A stretch of DNA of 64,000 bases from Cardiocondyla obscurior (taxonomy: Eukaryota > Arthropoda > Insecta > Hymenoptera > Formicidae): the NCBI RefSeq assembly GCF_019399895.1, contig NC_091871.1, forward strand, positions 1,517,001-1,581,000, in the 5' to 3' direction. Position 1 is the first letter of the stretch. Every line of letters begins with the position of its first letter. The notes below the pieces were generated by a model, which saw nothing but the letters and a program-made list of their open reading frames with translations, did not search any database and was not told where the DNA came from. The position numbers and the translations under genes are program-made. Positions 23,501 through 35,000 of this stretch are shown here, piece by piece.

Positions 23501-24320
23501 TTCAGCACAATGATCAAGCACAAAATAATCGTCGTGCAAACACATCAAAGTTAGCTAAAAAAAAAAGGAAACGAATTATAGAAAACGATACAAATTTTTA
23601 TAATACAAAAAAAAATGTTTGACGTTTTAATCTTACGCGAAAAACGCGGGAGCCTGATTAGCCACTCGAAATCAACGAATCTGTGCCAAGATTTGAAGAC
23701 CTTATCAAATCACCACTGATTCTAGAGGCTGTCCTTGTTTCTGCACGTCGGAGAGAAAAAGACGAACGTTAAAAACCACCGGCAGTTAGGGCGTATCTAA
23801 AGCATATTGTAGTCACGTAAAGAATACTTTATCGTTTTCCCCTTTGGTATTGTTATAATAAATAATAAAGAAATATTTTTATATAATAATAACAAAATGT
23901 CATGTTACTTTACTTGAGTATTATAAGCTTTGTTCTTTCCAGCTGTGCTGCTGAACTGCTGCAGTAAGTTAGAGTGAAAAGAAGTATGTTTGTTTTACTC
24001 TAACTTATTGCACTAGTGTAGTATGTACACCAGTTCAGCAGTGCAATCTGGAAAGAATAAACCTATATAGATGTTCCTGGTGGCAGTCGACATCTTGCGC
24101 GTCAGCGTGCGCATGTGAGTTTTCCTTCGAGAACTTTCATAACAAACCTAGGCTAAACTGACCAAATCGCGTTAGTGGAGCAAGCGGAGTATGTCAGTAT
24201 CAGTGGAGTACACCGAGATGTGTTGAAATGCTCCATCGAGCAGCGAGACAATTCGAGCGTCGTTGACAATTCAAAATAATTTGTTCGGTCAACTCTTTTT
24301 TTTTTTTTAAAGCCGCAAAG
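23501..24320. other. Divergent spacer, carbonyl reductase / VPS39
   Basis: This is the shared upstream region of two divergent genes. It contains A-rich runs, the long hairpin at 23922-24068 described separately, and a T run just before the VPS39 start. I saw no coding exon. Confidence 0.5.
23922..24068. repeat. Long imperfect inverted repeat, MITE remnant or hairpin
   Basis: Three matching segment pairs nest in order. TTTGTTCTTTCCAG (23929-23942) pairs with CTGGAAAGAATAAA (24048-24061). CTGCTGAACTG (23948-23958) pairs exactly with 24031-24041. TAAGTTAGAGTGAAA (23965-23979) pairs with 23993-24007 with one mismatch. The 3' side has about 17 extra bases between the inner and middle pairs. A transcript would fold into one long hairpin with a 13-base loop. 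It may be a foldback transposon remnant or a small-RNA hairpin. Confidence 0.7.
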
Positions 24321-27300
24321 ATGCACGACGCTTACGAGGACACGTCTATATTGAATATCACTGTGCAAATTGAGTCTATGGCCGCTTACGGTGAGGGATG
24401 ACTCGATCGCTCACGCTGGACGACCTCGAGGTATTTAATGTTTCCTAAGTTTTTGATTTTTTTTTTAGATGACAACCTTCTAATCGGCACCAGAGAGGGC
24501 CACCTTATTATGTACAATGTCCCAACAATGTTCGATGACACGCATAAACTGGAATTGCTACGTCACAGCAAGAACTTCAACAAGAAGCGAATTAATCAGA
24601 TAGACGTTGTACCAGAATATAATTTGTTAATTATTCTTACAGGTATATTTGCGTTGTGAATTAATCTACTTTGATTTTTGTCTCGGGATCTAATTATAAA
24701 TAAATTGCAGACAACATCGTGTGTATTCACGATTTGAATTCACCAAATTTTCAACAAATATGTCAGCTGTCAAAGACTCGAGGTGCTACGTTATTTACTT
24801 TGGACGTCCAGTCAACCGAGAGCCTGACAGGAAAGAAGAACACCGTGGTACGATTGTGTGTCGCTGTTAAGCGCAAATTACAACTGTATTATTGGAAGGG
24901 AAAAAAGTTTGAAGAGTTTAAAGATTTTGAGATTACTGTGCCGGATATACCTCGGCAGTTGTCATGGTAAGATGCATTGAACGTTGCTGAAAATGTCTTG
25001 GCATAAGGGCCGGTTTATACATATTCATTTTATATCTGTGCTACATCAGCGAAATCGGATCTGACGATTTATACTTATTTATTTTGTATCCGTATCGTAT
25101 TCATACTGTATCTGTTTAAGAAAATTCGAAACGCTACACGGACGCGTATTTACGAGAAAATTTGTATAAACGGGCCTTAATATTACTGAATTTATTGATT
25201 AAACTTTTTATTAATCATTAAGGTGTGGCGAAAAGTTGATATTAGGATTTCGTGGCTTATCCTATATGATTTACGACCTAAACGATAAACCAAAAGAGCT
25301 TTTTCCTACCGGTAAATCTCCCGAACCCAGCATTACAAAGCTATCGGACAGTTTTTTTGTCCTGGGTAAAGATTCTCAATCGGTTGTCATGGACACAAGA
25401 GGAGAGCTGGTTCAGCATAATACTGTAAAATGGTCTGATACACCTAATGCAATAGGTATGTGCAGTGTATGCACATTATACTGAATGAATTATCATGGAT
25501 GGAAGCAGTTACCGATTGAATTTTAGTTAACGCTGTGTAACGCTTGTATTACTTCTATTCATTATGATTCATCCTTTAGACACTGCAGTACGGATATTTT
25601 TTTATTTATTTCTCTTTCTAATTGTTATTAAACTAATTTTTGATAATGTATTTTAGCATGGGATGATCCTTACTTGCTCGGCATTGTGCACGATAGATTG
25701 GAGATATATACATTAGAAGGGTGTTTAAACATACAAACGATAAAAGATCTGAACAAGGCGAGACTCATATATCGATGCAAGCAAGGAAAAGTTTTTGTGG
25801 CATCTATCAGTCAGATTTGGTGTATCAAAGCGATCGACGTCGCTTTACAAATCAGGACTTTGCTGGAACAAAATCAATTTCAGCTGGCATTAAAGTTAAC
25901 TGTACGTTGTTACATTTGATATTATTTACTGCTATCGAAATTGTAATTAATCAGGCGCGTAACAATACAATGTATGTATTTTAGAGTTTATCAGATATAA
26001 CAGACGAGGAAAAAGCCAAGCAAACGTACAAGATACAAACCCTGTACGCGCACCATTTGTTCTACAATAAGCGATTTCAAGAGGCAATGAATCTGTTCTT
26101 AAAACTGGGGACCGATCCGTATGAAGTGATTAGATTATTTCCAGATTTAACTAATACTTCGAGCAATACTAGCGAAGTAGATGAACCAGCGCCCAATTTA
26201 CCGAAATTACAAGATACCGATTTGGAAAAGGGCTTGCGTGCACTGATAGTCTTTCTAACTGAAGTTCGACACAATTTGATGGCAAAAGACAAGGACCTCA
26301 ATAAAGAAAAAAATGGAGTAAACGAAGAAAAGAACTTAACCGCCGTAAAAGCCACAGAGCAGCTTTTGAAAATTATAGATACTACTCTTCTAAAGTGTTA
26401 TTTGCAGGTAAAAAAAGGAGATAATTAAAATCTGCGTAAAAAAAAAAACTTTAAAAAAATTTTTTTGTAATGAGCATTGAATATTTTGTTTTAGACCACT
26501 GACGCTCTGGTTGCGCCTTTACTTCGACTAAACCATTGTCACTTGGCAGAGGCTGAAAAGACCTTGTTGATGCATCAAAAATATCCGGAACTTATTATAT
26601 TGTATCAAACCAAAGGGCAGCACAAAAAAGCGCTGGAGTTGCTGGAAAAGCATGCAAAAGAGAACGATTCTAGTTTAAAGGGCATCGAGAGAACTATACA
26701 GTATTTGCAGCATCTGGGGAAAGATCACATGGATCTAATATTAAAGTTTGCCGGGTGGGTTTTAACGGAGGATCCCGAGCAAGGCCTTAGAATATTCATG
26801 GAGGACATACAGGTTGTATTACTATTCGGTGCTTTTACATTTGCCGGTTTCTTTTATTTAAATGTTTTCGTTTCTCCTTGCAGGAAGTCGAGAACCTACC
26901 TAGGCCAAAAATACTGGACTATCTTCTACGTTTTCACAAAGATTTAGTGATACAATATTTAGAGCACGTGGTGCACGTTTGGGAGGACAATAATCCGTTA
27001 TTCCATAACGTTTTGATACACCAATACAAGGAGAAGTGTCTAGCGTCCATGAGTACAAACGCAACGCCGGCGGAGAAGGAGATTTCACAGCACGTCCGGC
27101 AGAAGTTGCAAGAGTTTTTGGAGAAGTCTACGCATTACACGCCGGAAACGATATTGGTGCATTTCCCGTTTGACAGTTTGTTTGAAGAGCGCGCGATTAT
27201 ACTTGGACGGCTTGGTCGCCATCAACAAGCTATCTCGATATATGTTAGTCTTTTAAACGATATACCGCGTGCAATACAGTATTGCGAAAATGTATATACG

Positions 27301-28169
27301 AAGTATCAGAGTAAGTAAATTTCAAAGTAATTAAATAATAAATATAATATTAAAAATAAATAAGAATAATAAATTAAAAATAAATATATTAATAGAGTGT
27401 TATATTATTAATTAATTATTATTTTAAGGTGAAGATCGTGCGGAAAAACAGAAGCAAACGGACAACGCTGATGAAGTATACGTTTTGTTAATTCAGCAGT
27501 TGTTGAAACCCGATAATGAAGGAGTTTTAATAGCTGGTAAATATTAACATAATCAAGGGATATCTTATATTCAATAAAATAATATCTTATCTCTAATTGT
27601 ATTTTTTATGTCTGAATTTTTATAAGTATGTTTGTTCTTTCAGGTTGTAGTCTAGAAGTTCAAAGAACGGCACAACCGGATTTAGAGATGGCTTTGCAAT
27701 TATTAAAGGAGCATGCTTCAAAGATAAATCCCATGAAGGTTTTGGAAGTTTTACCAGATTCCGTACCTATCGGTAGAATAAAGCACTTCCTAGAAGTTAG
27801 CTTGCAGAACAATCTGAACGCGAAGCGGAAGACGCAAGTTCTCAAAGGACTACTTTACGCGGAGCACTTGCAAGTACAAGAGCAACGGATGCACTACGAA
27901 TCGCAGAGCGTCCTTATGACGGAGTTTAATATATGCCCAGTTTGCAAAAAAAGATTTGGCAACCAAAGGTTCGTATATAATTAATTTAAATTAAATTAAT
28001 ATATTACATATTAATTATATAACTCATTTAATAGAATTTAACATATATATATGTAGATTAATTTTCCTAAATTATATGAGATATTAATAGATTTTATTTT
28101 TTCAGCGCTTTTGCGAGGTATCCCAATGGTGACATAGTGCATTACTCTTGTCAAGATCGTAAAAGCTAA
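24321..28169 (+). CDS. VPS39: Vacuolar protein sorting-associated protein 39 (HOPS subunit)
   Basis: VPS39/Vam6 is the HOPS subunit that contacts Rab7 and drives late endosome-lysosome tethering. Exons are 24321-24390, 24469-24642, 24711-24966, 25223-25455, 25657-25901, 25985-26407, 26495-26812, 26884-27310, 27429-27536, 27644-27968 and 28106-28169 (TAA). They give 880 residues, the family length. The start MHDAYEDTSIL matches the animal N-terminus. A CNH/beta-propeller domain covers about residues 1-290 (NLLIGTREGHLIMYNV, LSYMIYDLN). The alpha-solenoid with clathrin-like repeats follows. The C-terminus has a zinc-binding pattern, CPVCKKRFGN then HYSC. Intron 3 contains a MITE-like insertion. 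A poly(A) signal AATAAA lies near 28339. Confidence 0.96.
25004..25180. mobile_element. MITE-like element in VPS39 intron 3
   Basis: About 177 bases are bounded by imperfect terminal inverted repeats. The left end reads TAAGGGCCGGTTTATACA; the right end, reverse-complemented, reads TAAGGCCCGTTTATACA, one gap and one mismatch apart. The element has no coding capacity. The outer TAA/TTA could be a 3-bp target duplication, as in PIF/Harbinger (Tourist-like) MITEs, but the family is not settled. Confidence 0.6.
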
Positions 28170-29237
28170 AGATGCAGTCACGAGATTACACGTTGTCACA
28201 AGTCATACATAACTGTAAGATTGTATACATATACAAAATGTACACATTTTATATATATGAATTTCGTACAAGAAATTCCGATGCATGTATTGTTACGTGA
28301 AAAACTACTCACTTTACGATCACTTATTAAAAATTATTAATAAAACTACAAACAAAATTTCTTGGGTTAATTACTACAATTTTTTTTCTTATACTTTTTG
28401 TTACTACAACAAAAAGTGTTCAGAAAAAAAAAAGGATATCCAAGAAGTATTTTGTTTATTGCAATAGTGATCGAAGAGTGACGCAAAATAATATTTAATT
28501 AAAATAAAAAGAGCTTTAAAAGCACATAATCGCGTTCTTGGCGATTTGAATTTCTTCGCAGGGGTGCGATTGGCTGCGTTATTACCCGCGAAATATTGCA
28601 AAGTCAAAGCTTGCAAAGCCAGAAACCGGCGCGGCTTCTCCACGAAGGTGACTGTGAACTTTTTTCCGGCGTGATTGACGTATCTGCATAGAAAGAGGGA
28701 AATAAAAAGAGTTACGAGTTCCGACGAGCGCGACGCGAAAGATGGGGCGTGACCGCGGTCCAGAATACAGATTGATGATGTCATAAGCGATCATGTATTC
28801 CTACGCCAGCCGGCGTAAGACAGCCGCAAGACAGGTACAGATAAGAGAGGGCAACGCCACGTTGATTTAATGTGGGATTTATTAAGTTACTGAGATTGTG
28901 TAGAAGATAATAAAAAATAATAATATTAGGTAATTAGACGATAGAGTAACTTAGAATTTAATGACTTTGATTGATTTAGCATAAACTTTCTATTATCGTT
29001 AAAAAATTTTTTCTTAATTTGTTAATTCTTCACAATAATTTAACCAAAAATAAATCACAATTATTCCTTTCGAGGAGAGGTTCTTATTCATTTTAATTTT
29101 TCGAAATAAGGTCGCTAAAAAATTCGTAATCCGCGCGTTTTTCCGCCGGATGGCGCTGACGTATGCAACGTGAAGAGTGCACCGTTCTTCACGCGAGGGG
29201 ACTAGCTGCGGCGGCGTAGGTGCGCGCCTCCCGATGT
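28170..29237. other. Spacer between VPS39 and the beta-spectrin promoter
   Basis: The left part is VPS39 3' UTR. A minus-strand open frame at 28404-28683 follows a strong acceptor-like tract but has no recognisable domain and is not called as a gene. The region becomes GC-rich toward the promoter at about 29140. Confidence 0.4.
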
Positions 29238-29273
29238 TCAGTTGGTTGCGCGCCGGTTGAGTGTGTGGACGGG
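29238..29273 (+). promoter_or_regulatory. Inr plus DPE core promoter, probably beta-spectrin
   Basis: TCAGTT at 29238-29243 is a perfect arthropod initiator with A+1 at 29240. GGACGG starts at exactly +28 and matches five of six positions of the downstream promoter element (RGWYVT). No TATA box lies upstream. The setting is a CpG-rich block, and a good splice donor follows at 29390. Assignment to beta-spectrin rests on strand and on the lack of any other downstream gene. Confidence 0.55.
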
Positions 29274-29389
29274 GGTGGTCGGTGCTCGTCGGATCCTTAC
29301 TCGGTGGTGTATTTTGGTGTACTGGGCCCCGGTGTACTTTTATGCGAGTTGCGAGGCGGGACGGTGCCGCGGGGTGTCCTTACGCGTGG
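29240..29389 (+). other. Probable non-coding first exon of beta-spectrin
   Basis: About 150 GC-rich bases run from the initiator to a consensus donor (GTGG then GTAAGTAAAA). Short frames only, so this is 5' UTR. It would splice over about 13.4 kb to the acceptor at 42783. The link is inferred. Confidence 0.4.
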
Positions 29390-31769
29390 GTAAGTAAAAT
29401 CTAGAAGCCTCAGATCGGGCGCCTTTCGGCGAAAACGCGGCGCGGCTCGGCCACGGGTGGATATCGGTGTCGGGATAAAAATGGCGTGCGCCGCCTCGGC
29501 TTCTCTCTCGCTCGCTCTTTCTCTCTCTCTTCGCCGGCCGTCCTTTTCTTCTTTCTTCGTGCCGTACGGCGGCGGCATAGCTGGTAGTACTACGGGCCTA
29601 CGGTGCCGGTGCGCCGCGATGGCGGCTGTCAATAACGATCGCATCCACTTGATAGGGATCGCGTCCGCGGCCTGCAGCGGCGTCGCCGCTTGGGCTCTAC
29701 CGGCATCGATTGCCGCCCGGCGACCGTCGCCTCTCTCGCTAACGAACTTTACTTCTTATCTCGCTCGAACGCCCTCCCGCGCTTCTCCTCCCCGCGATCT
29801 CTCTTTCTCGATGGTACTCGGTGTTTAATCTCCCGCGAAGCTTCCCCCTTTTCCCCTCCCCGTTCCCCCTCGTCTCTCGTTGCTCTCTCGAAGCCTCGCT
29901 CGATCGGTTTCGATCGGCGGGCTTGCTCGCGGAGTCGGCTCTCTTCCTCCTCTCGCTCTCCCCCGCTGGTGGACTTTAATTTCCCGTTTCCCCTCCCTCT
30001 CCCTCCCAGTCGGTGACGGTTTTGTTCACCTGTCAAGACGACCTATCTGTCGGTGACCCAATTTCCCGGCGCCACCATTGAACGCGCCGAGCGCCGAGAA
30101 GCGGAATCGAGCGCAACTCGGCGCCCGCGCTTCTCGTGTTAACGTGTCGCGAAGGAGTCGAGGGGAGGCATCGAATAGTACGCGTTTTCCGAGTATTCTT
30201 TTTCCTCTTCGTTTCTTCTTTTTTTTTTTTGTTTCCTTTTCGATGACGCGAGCGCCGCGCGCGAAGGGTACCCGGCAGTACCCGGCGTAATCGTAGGCCT
30301 CCCCCTCGGCCGGTAGCGTCAACTCGGCCTGAAATTGATGTCAATGGGCGTGGAAGGGCGAGCGAGGCGATCTCGCGGCACGATCGCGCGGAGATAAGCC
30401 TGTCCTTGTACCTGTCCACGCGTATCCCGCGGATGCCCGGTGGACGCACGGCCAGAGAAATAAAGAGAAAATAATAACGGCAGTGATAAACTTTGTCGAG
30501 CTTTCTTTAGGGCTACAAGTGGGCACTTGGGGTGTTTTGTTACACCCCAACATTTTGTCATTCCCTAAATTTTAGATGGAGATAAATTTTCTTCAAGCTC
30601 CCCCCGTATCAATTTTTTAAATTGCTTTTCTAATCCCTCACGATTAACAGCATTGGCGTATTTTATTGTATTAAAAAATTTTTTTTTACTATAGACGTTG
30701 TTAAAGTTGACTGCGGTGTGATTTTCGCTCCACGTGCCTACTTGCGTCAGAGATTTAATATTGTTATTGTGATTATATGTATGAGTAAAAATAGTACTAT
30801 TATAATAGAAGGTTTCAGCATGCGTAAAATATATAATAGTATATAATGATGTATAATAGTACTATTATATTAAAATTTTTTATTATAGCATCAGATGCAT
30901 TGTATACATACTATTTGTAATACTATTACTAATACATTTGTTAATTGTAAAAATTGTCACGTTAAAGTTATAATACAAATAATGTTTTAATAAACCTCCA
31001 CAAGGTTTAAAATAAAAATAAAAAAAAATAAAATAATATATGAAATTGTTATAATTAATATTAAAGTACGAATTAAGTATACACGTGTTTCTGATGCTAT
31101 AAAAAATAATAGTTACTACATTTTTAATTATCTTTCTTTACTTATCGTTGTCGTGAATTTTTAAATTTCGGTTTAGAATCCTTTTTATAGCTTTAAATTG
31201 TCAAGAATCACTAACGCCCACCGTTCGACCGATACGGATCAATTTTTTCTCGGTTTAACGTACCGCCCATCTCGTTTCCGATTCTCAAAACTAGAGAGAT
31301 AGACGAAAAGTAACTTGGACCGAGGGTAATCTTTTTATAGAAATAGATACGAGTTGTATAGATCAGTTTCAAGGGTTGAACGCGCGTCCTGAAGCTCTCG
31401 AAGCTCCAGTCATGACGGACCGGAAGCTAAAAATTAGCCGAGTGCCGGCCGTCCCTTCTCGCTTGAATAACCTTCAGTGTTCTTTTGGCGACTGGCGTTC
31501 TCGAGGAAAACGTTCTCCAGAACGAAAAGTGTTATTTTTACACCCAAGTTTCGAATCTCGCAGCGTCAAACTCTCTCTCTTTTTTTTTTTTCGTCATTCG
31601 CGCTAATTTTCATTGTTCTCCGGTTTGGATAATAGAAAGCGATTGCTTTTCTGTTCAAGTACCTAATCTTGCGAATAAATTTCGCGACGGTTCCGTGGAT
31701 GACTGACCAAAACCTGCAGCCGCATCGATTTCACGTCCGGCTTTTCCGACCGCGTCGCGCTCGACGGAA

Positions 31770-32013
31770 GTGCGTGCGTGCGTGCATGCGTGCGCTTGTT
31801 CTCTCGCTCGCGGAGAACACGGGGGCGGAGAGGAAGAAGTGTACGCACTCGCCGTGTCGTTCGCGCAGCGTGCGCTATTTCTGGAGCGACGTTAATCCGT
31901 TGGGGGAAAATGCCAGAGCGAATTCCTTTCTCGAGGGAGACGGACAGGGTTCCACTTCTCGTTCGCGCGATTTTCTTTTTTTATTTTTTTATTTTTTTAT
32001 TTTTTTATTTTTT
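31770..32013. repeat. Simple repeats (GTGC)n and (TTTTTTTA)n
   Basis: A GTGC-type run covers about 31770-31794. A T-rich 8-base repeat with single A separators covers 31971-32013. Both are simple sequence within the presumed spectrin intron. Confidence 0.75.
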
Positions 32014-35000
32014 CCTCTCCTTTAAGCTCGATGTCACGGTCGGCTTCTGTGCTAGTCGCGGGCCGCGAATTGCCAAGCGATGTCGTCACTCGCCGCCGAA
32101 TGCGGGAGCTGAGTCACCCCCTGAATCGCGGAATCGAGCGACCGGGCTCGCGAAATGTTAAGGTCTCGGTGAAGTGGAGTCTCTCGGTCGGTGTCGCAAA
32201 GTGCGTCCCGTTCGATACGCCAGTTAGGTGCAACACGCCGTGCTCTCAACCACGCGCTAGACGGACGGGACAGAGGAGAATAACCCCGGAAAATGGGACT
32301 TCCGCCTCGGCCCCTCGTCCCTCTTCGCGCACAACGATCATTAATTTTCCCTCCGATAACGCTGATTTTCTCGAAAATCCAATGCGAGTCCGTACCGTAT
32401 CGTTTATCCAATTTAATTAAAAAAAAACCCCAAAAAAAGAGAGTACTCTTCTTTTAAAAATTACTTTTCATCGGCTTATTGACGTGAGAAAAAGACGAGA
32501 ACGGATCTGGAGAACGTTTTCCTGCTCGGCCAATCACGGGTACTTTTCGCGGAGCTAGTCTGGCCGTAATAATCGCTAATCCGTGATATCACTGACCTTT
32601 GACTGTATTTAAAATATCGTGGCCCCGTCGACGCCCTCGATCACAAGTGGCTCGATCAAGCGAGTGTGCCGTGTTTACAGTTACGTCATGGCGTACGGCG
32701 GCCGTGAGCGTACGTGTCTCCGGCATGCATTAACGAATTAATCTTAAACCCGCGTGACTGGTTGATTTTTTACAATATTATTGAAATTACCCACGAGGTA
32801 AATGTAGATTAGCCCCGAACGTTAGACTGTCGTTTCATTCTCGCTTCATTCTCGTCGATAAAAAGAAAAAAAAGCCGCAGGGTCTTGAATTCTGCTCGCG
32901 CAATGAATTACTCGTTTCTTTTTTTTTTTTTTTTTTCTCTCAATAATTGTAAAGAAGTATGCCACGTTAAGTTAGCGTTCTAAGGTTGCGCGCTACAATG
33001 AAAACAATTACACACTCGTAACATATTTGCGCTTACCTCAGCGCTCGCCTCGCGGTTATTACATCAACGGAGATGCAATCGGCAGATGCAGTCGCAGAAC
33101 TCGCACCTCGAGATACGATTTTATCACCCTCGGAAGCCGGGTTCCTCGGGTCGAACCGTCCCCTTCGTAAGTCTATCAATTTTCGCGCCGAAGCATAATT
33201 TTAGCACGCGATTAATTCATTAGTTTCTGTTCCAAGTAGAGAGAAGCAGCTGATCGCTTAGGCTAGACCTCGAACTTCTCACGAGCTCGTACAATGCGTT
33301 CGTTCATGCTTGAGCGAAAGTTACTTCACCGTGACACTTGCACGCCGGTCGGGCGACACGTAATCCGAATTTCCGGTTCTATTTTTTTTCTCTTTTTTTT
33401 TTTTTCTCGTCCATTGTGCCCGCTGTCGACAGCTCTAACAGCACGCAATACGAATCGAGTACTTGATTTTATAACTGTTACGTATACTTGATTTTATTAA
33501 ACCGTTACGCGAAGATTTTCTTTCGCGAAAACTACAGGCTTTATCTTGTCCTTTCTTGGAACTTCGCGATGTAAGAAATTCCTCTCAAAGGGCGCTCGTC
33601 TATTTCAATATTTTTATTTTAAAAAGCGTTTGCGCAGATATGAACGAGTCGCCGTTTTTCTTCTATCCCTATCGGCTTCACCTCGGCTGAGATTTATTTA
33701 CGTTTGAGACGGCGCTAAATTGAGTTCTATTACAGGCGATATCGAAACAATCGGCACCGATAATGTAAGAAAACCGAGATGAAAGCGCGCGGGATCTCTT
33801 TCGACCTGACAGCCCGCTCTCGCATAACATGAATAGGATATGTCACGCTTGTGAGAAATCGAGTCGAATGAAAACGGTTTTCTCCAAAGCGGACATTGCG
33901 AAATAGAAATATATACGGGGCCGCGAAGAGCCAGGCCATACAAATATTATATTTAGCCGAAGTTTCCGAGAAGTAGCGTTGCATCTTGCGTGGCCGAATA
34001 CTAGTCCACTTTCCCGAATAAGAGCGAGTAACTTAAGCCTCTAAAACGGCACGCCGTCCTGGCCGCTTTGCTCTTTTTCACTCGTATCTCAAAATCCAAC
34101 GGGTTTAGCTTTAAAGTACTTAAAAAAAATTTTTTTTTTTACTTTTTTTAATTTTTTATTAATGCGCCGAATATTAAGAAAAAAGAATATCTTAAAAGTA
34201 TTTAAAAGAAAATTAATTTTCGGTTATTGTAGCCAGCGCGCCGTTTGAGGGTTAATCTGGTTAGTGTGGACGGCATATAGCGCCGCTAATTGGGGAGGTT
34301 TTTATTTCTGTGACGTCGCTAGGTATGAAAATAGAAGCGCAAAATGTTTGCACGACATACACACACAGAGCACGAAATGAAAGAGATCAAGGCAGCGCGA
34401 TACGTTAACGTTAACTCGCGCAACGGCGAGGTCGAGCGTGATCTTAGCGTAGATATCCGATACTTTTCCCGAGTCCTACGTGAAATATACATGCGCCCGT
34501 AAAATGAAGAAGCGAGTTGCGTGATGCGACCCCGACGGAATAACACCCCACGCGGGTTCGGGGGGATCAATTAAAGGGGGCGATTTCGTTTTCGATCGGA
34601 ATAACCCTCTTGGTTCGCTTCGAACATTGCTAACATCGTTGGTCTCCCCAGAAAAATTCATTCGGGAATAAAACGTAAAAACGAGCACTTGAAACATTAA
34701 ATTAAAAATTCAATTAAAAAAAAAAAAAAATTTGCTTGTTGATTATTAAAAAAAGCAAGATAACGATTTCTTTCTTTTATCGATCGGTGCTTATTTTTTT
34801 TTATTTTATTTTATTTTTTCTTTTCTCTCGTTTACACTGCGAAGGATGATCCCGCGAGGCGTGACCGCGCTTTCGAGGAAAATTATCGAACGCGAGTAAT
34901 CTAATCTTTCCCGCATTGCTTTCAGAGCGGAAAATGCCGCGACGTGAAAATCCCTGCTGCGCCTCCTCTCGTTACCGCGCATCCGTGTCTTTTTATAAAT

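Noticed and set aside
29297..30449. Several 100-140 codon frames on both strands near 29.3-30.5 kb
   Set aside because: They fall in a CpG island with CT-rich simple sequence, where stops are rare. Arg/Ser/Pro-rich translations lack domains.
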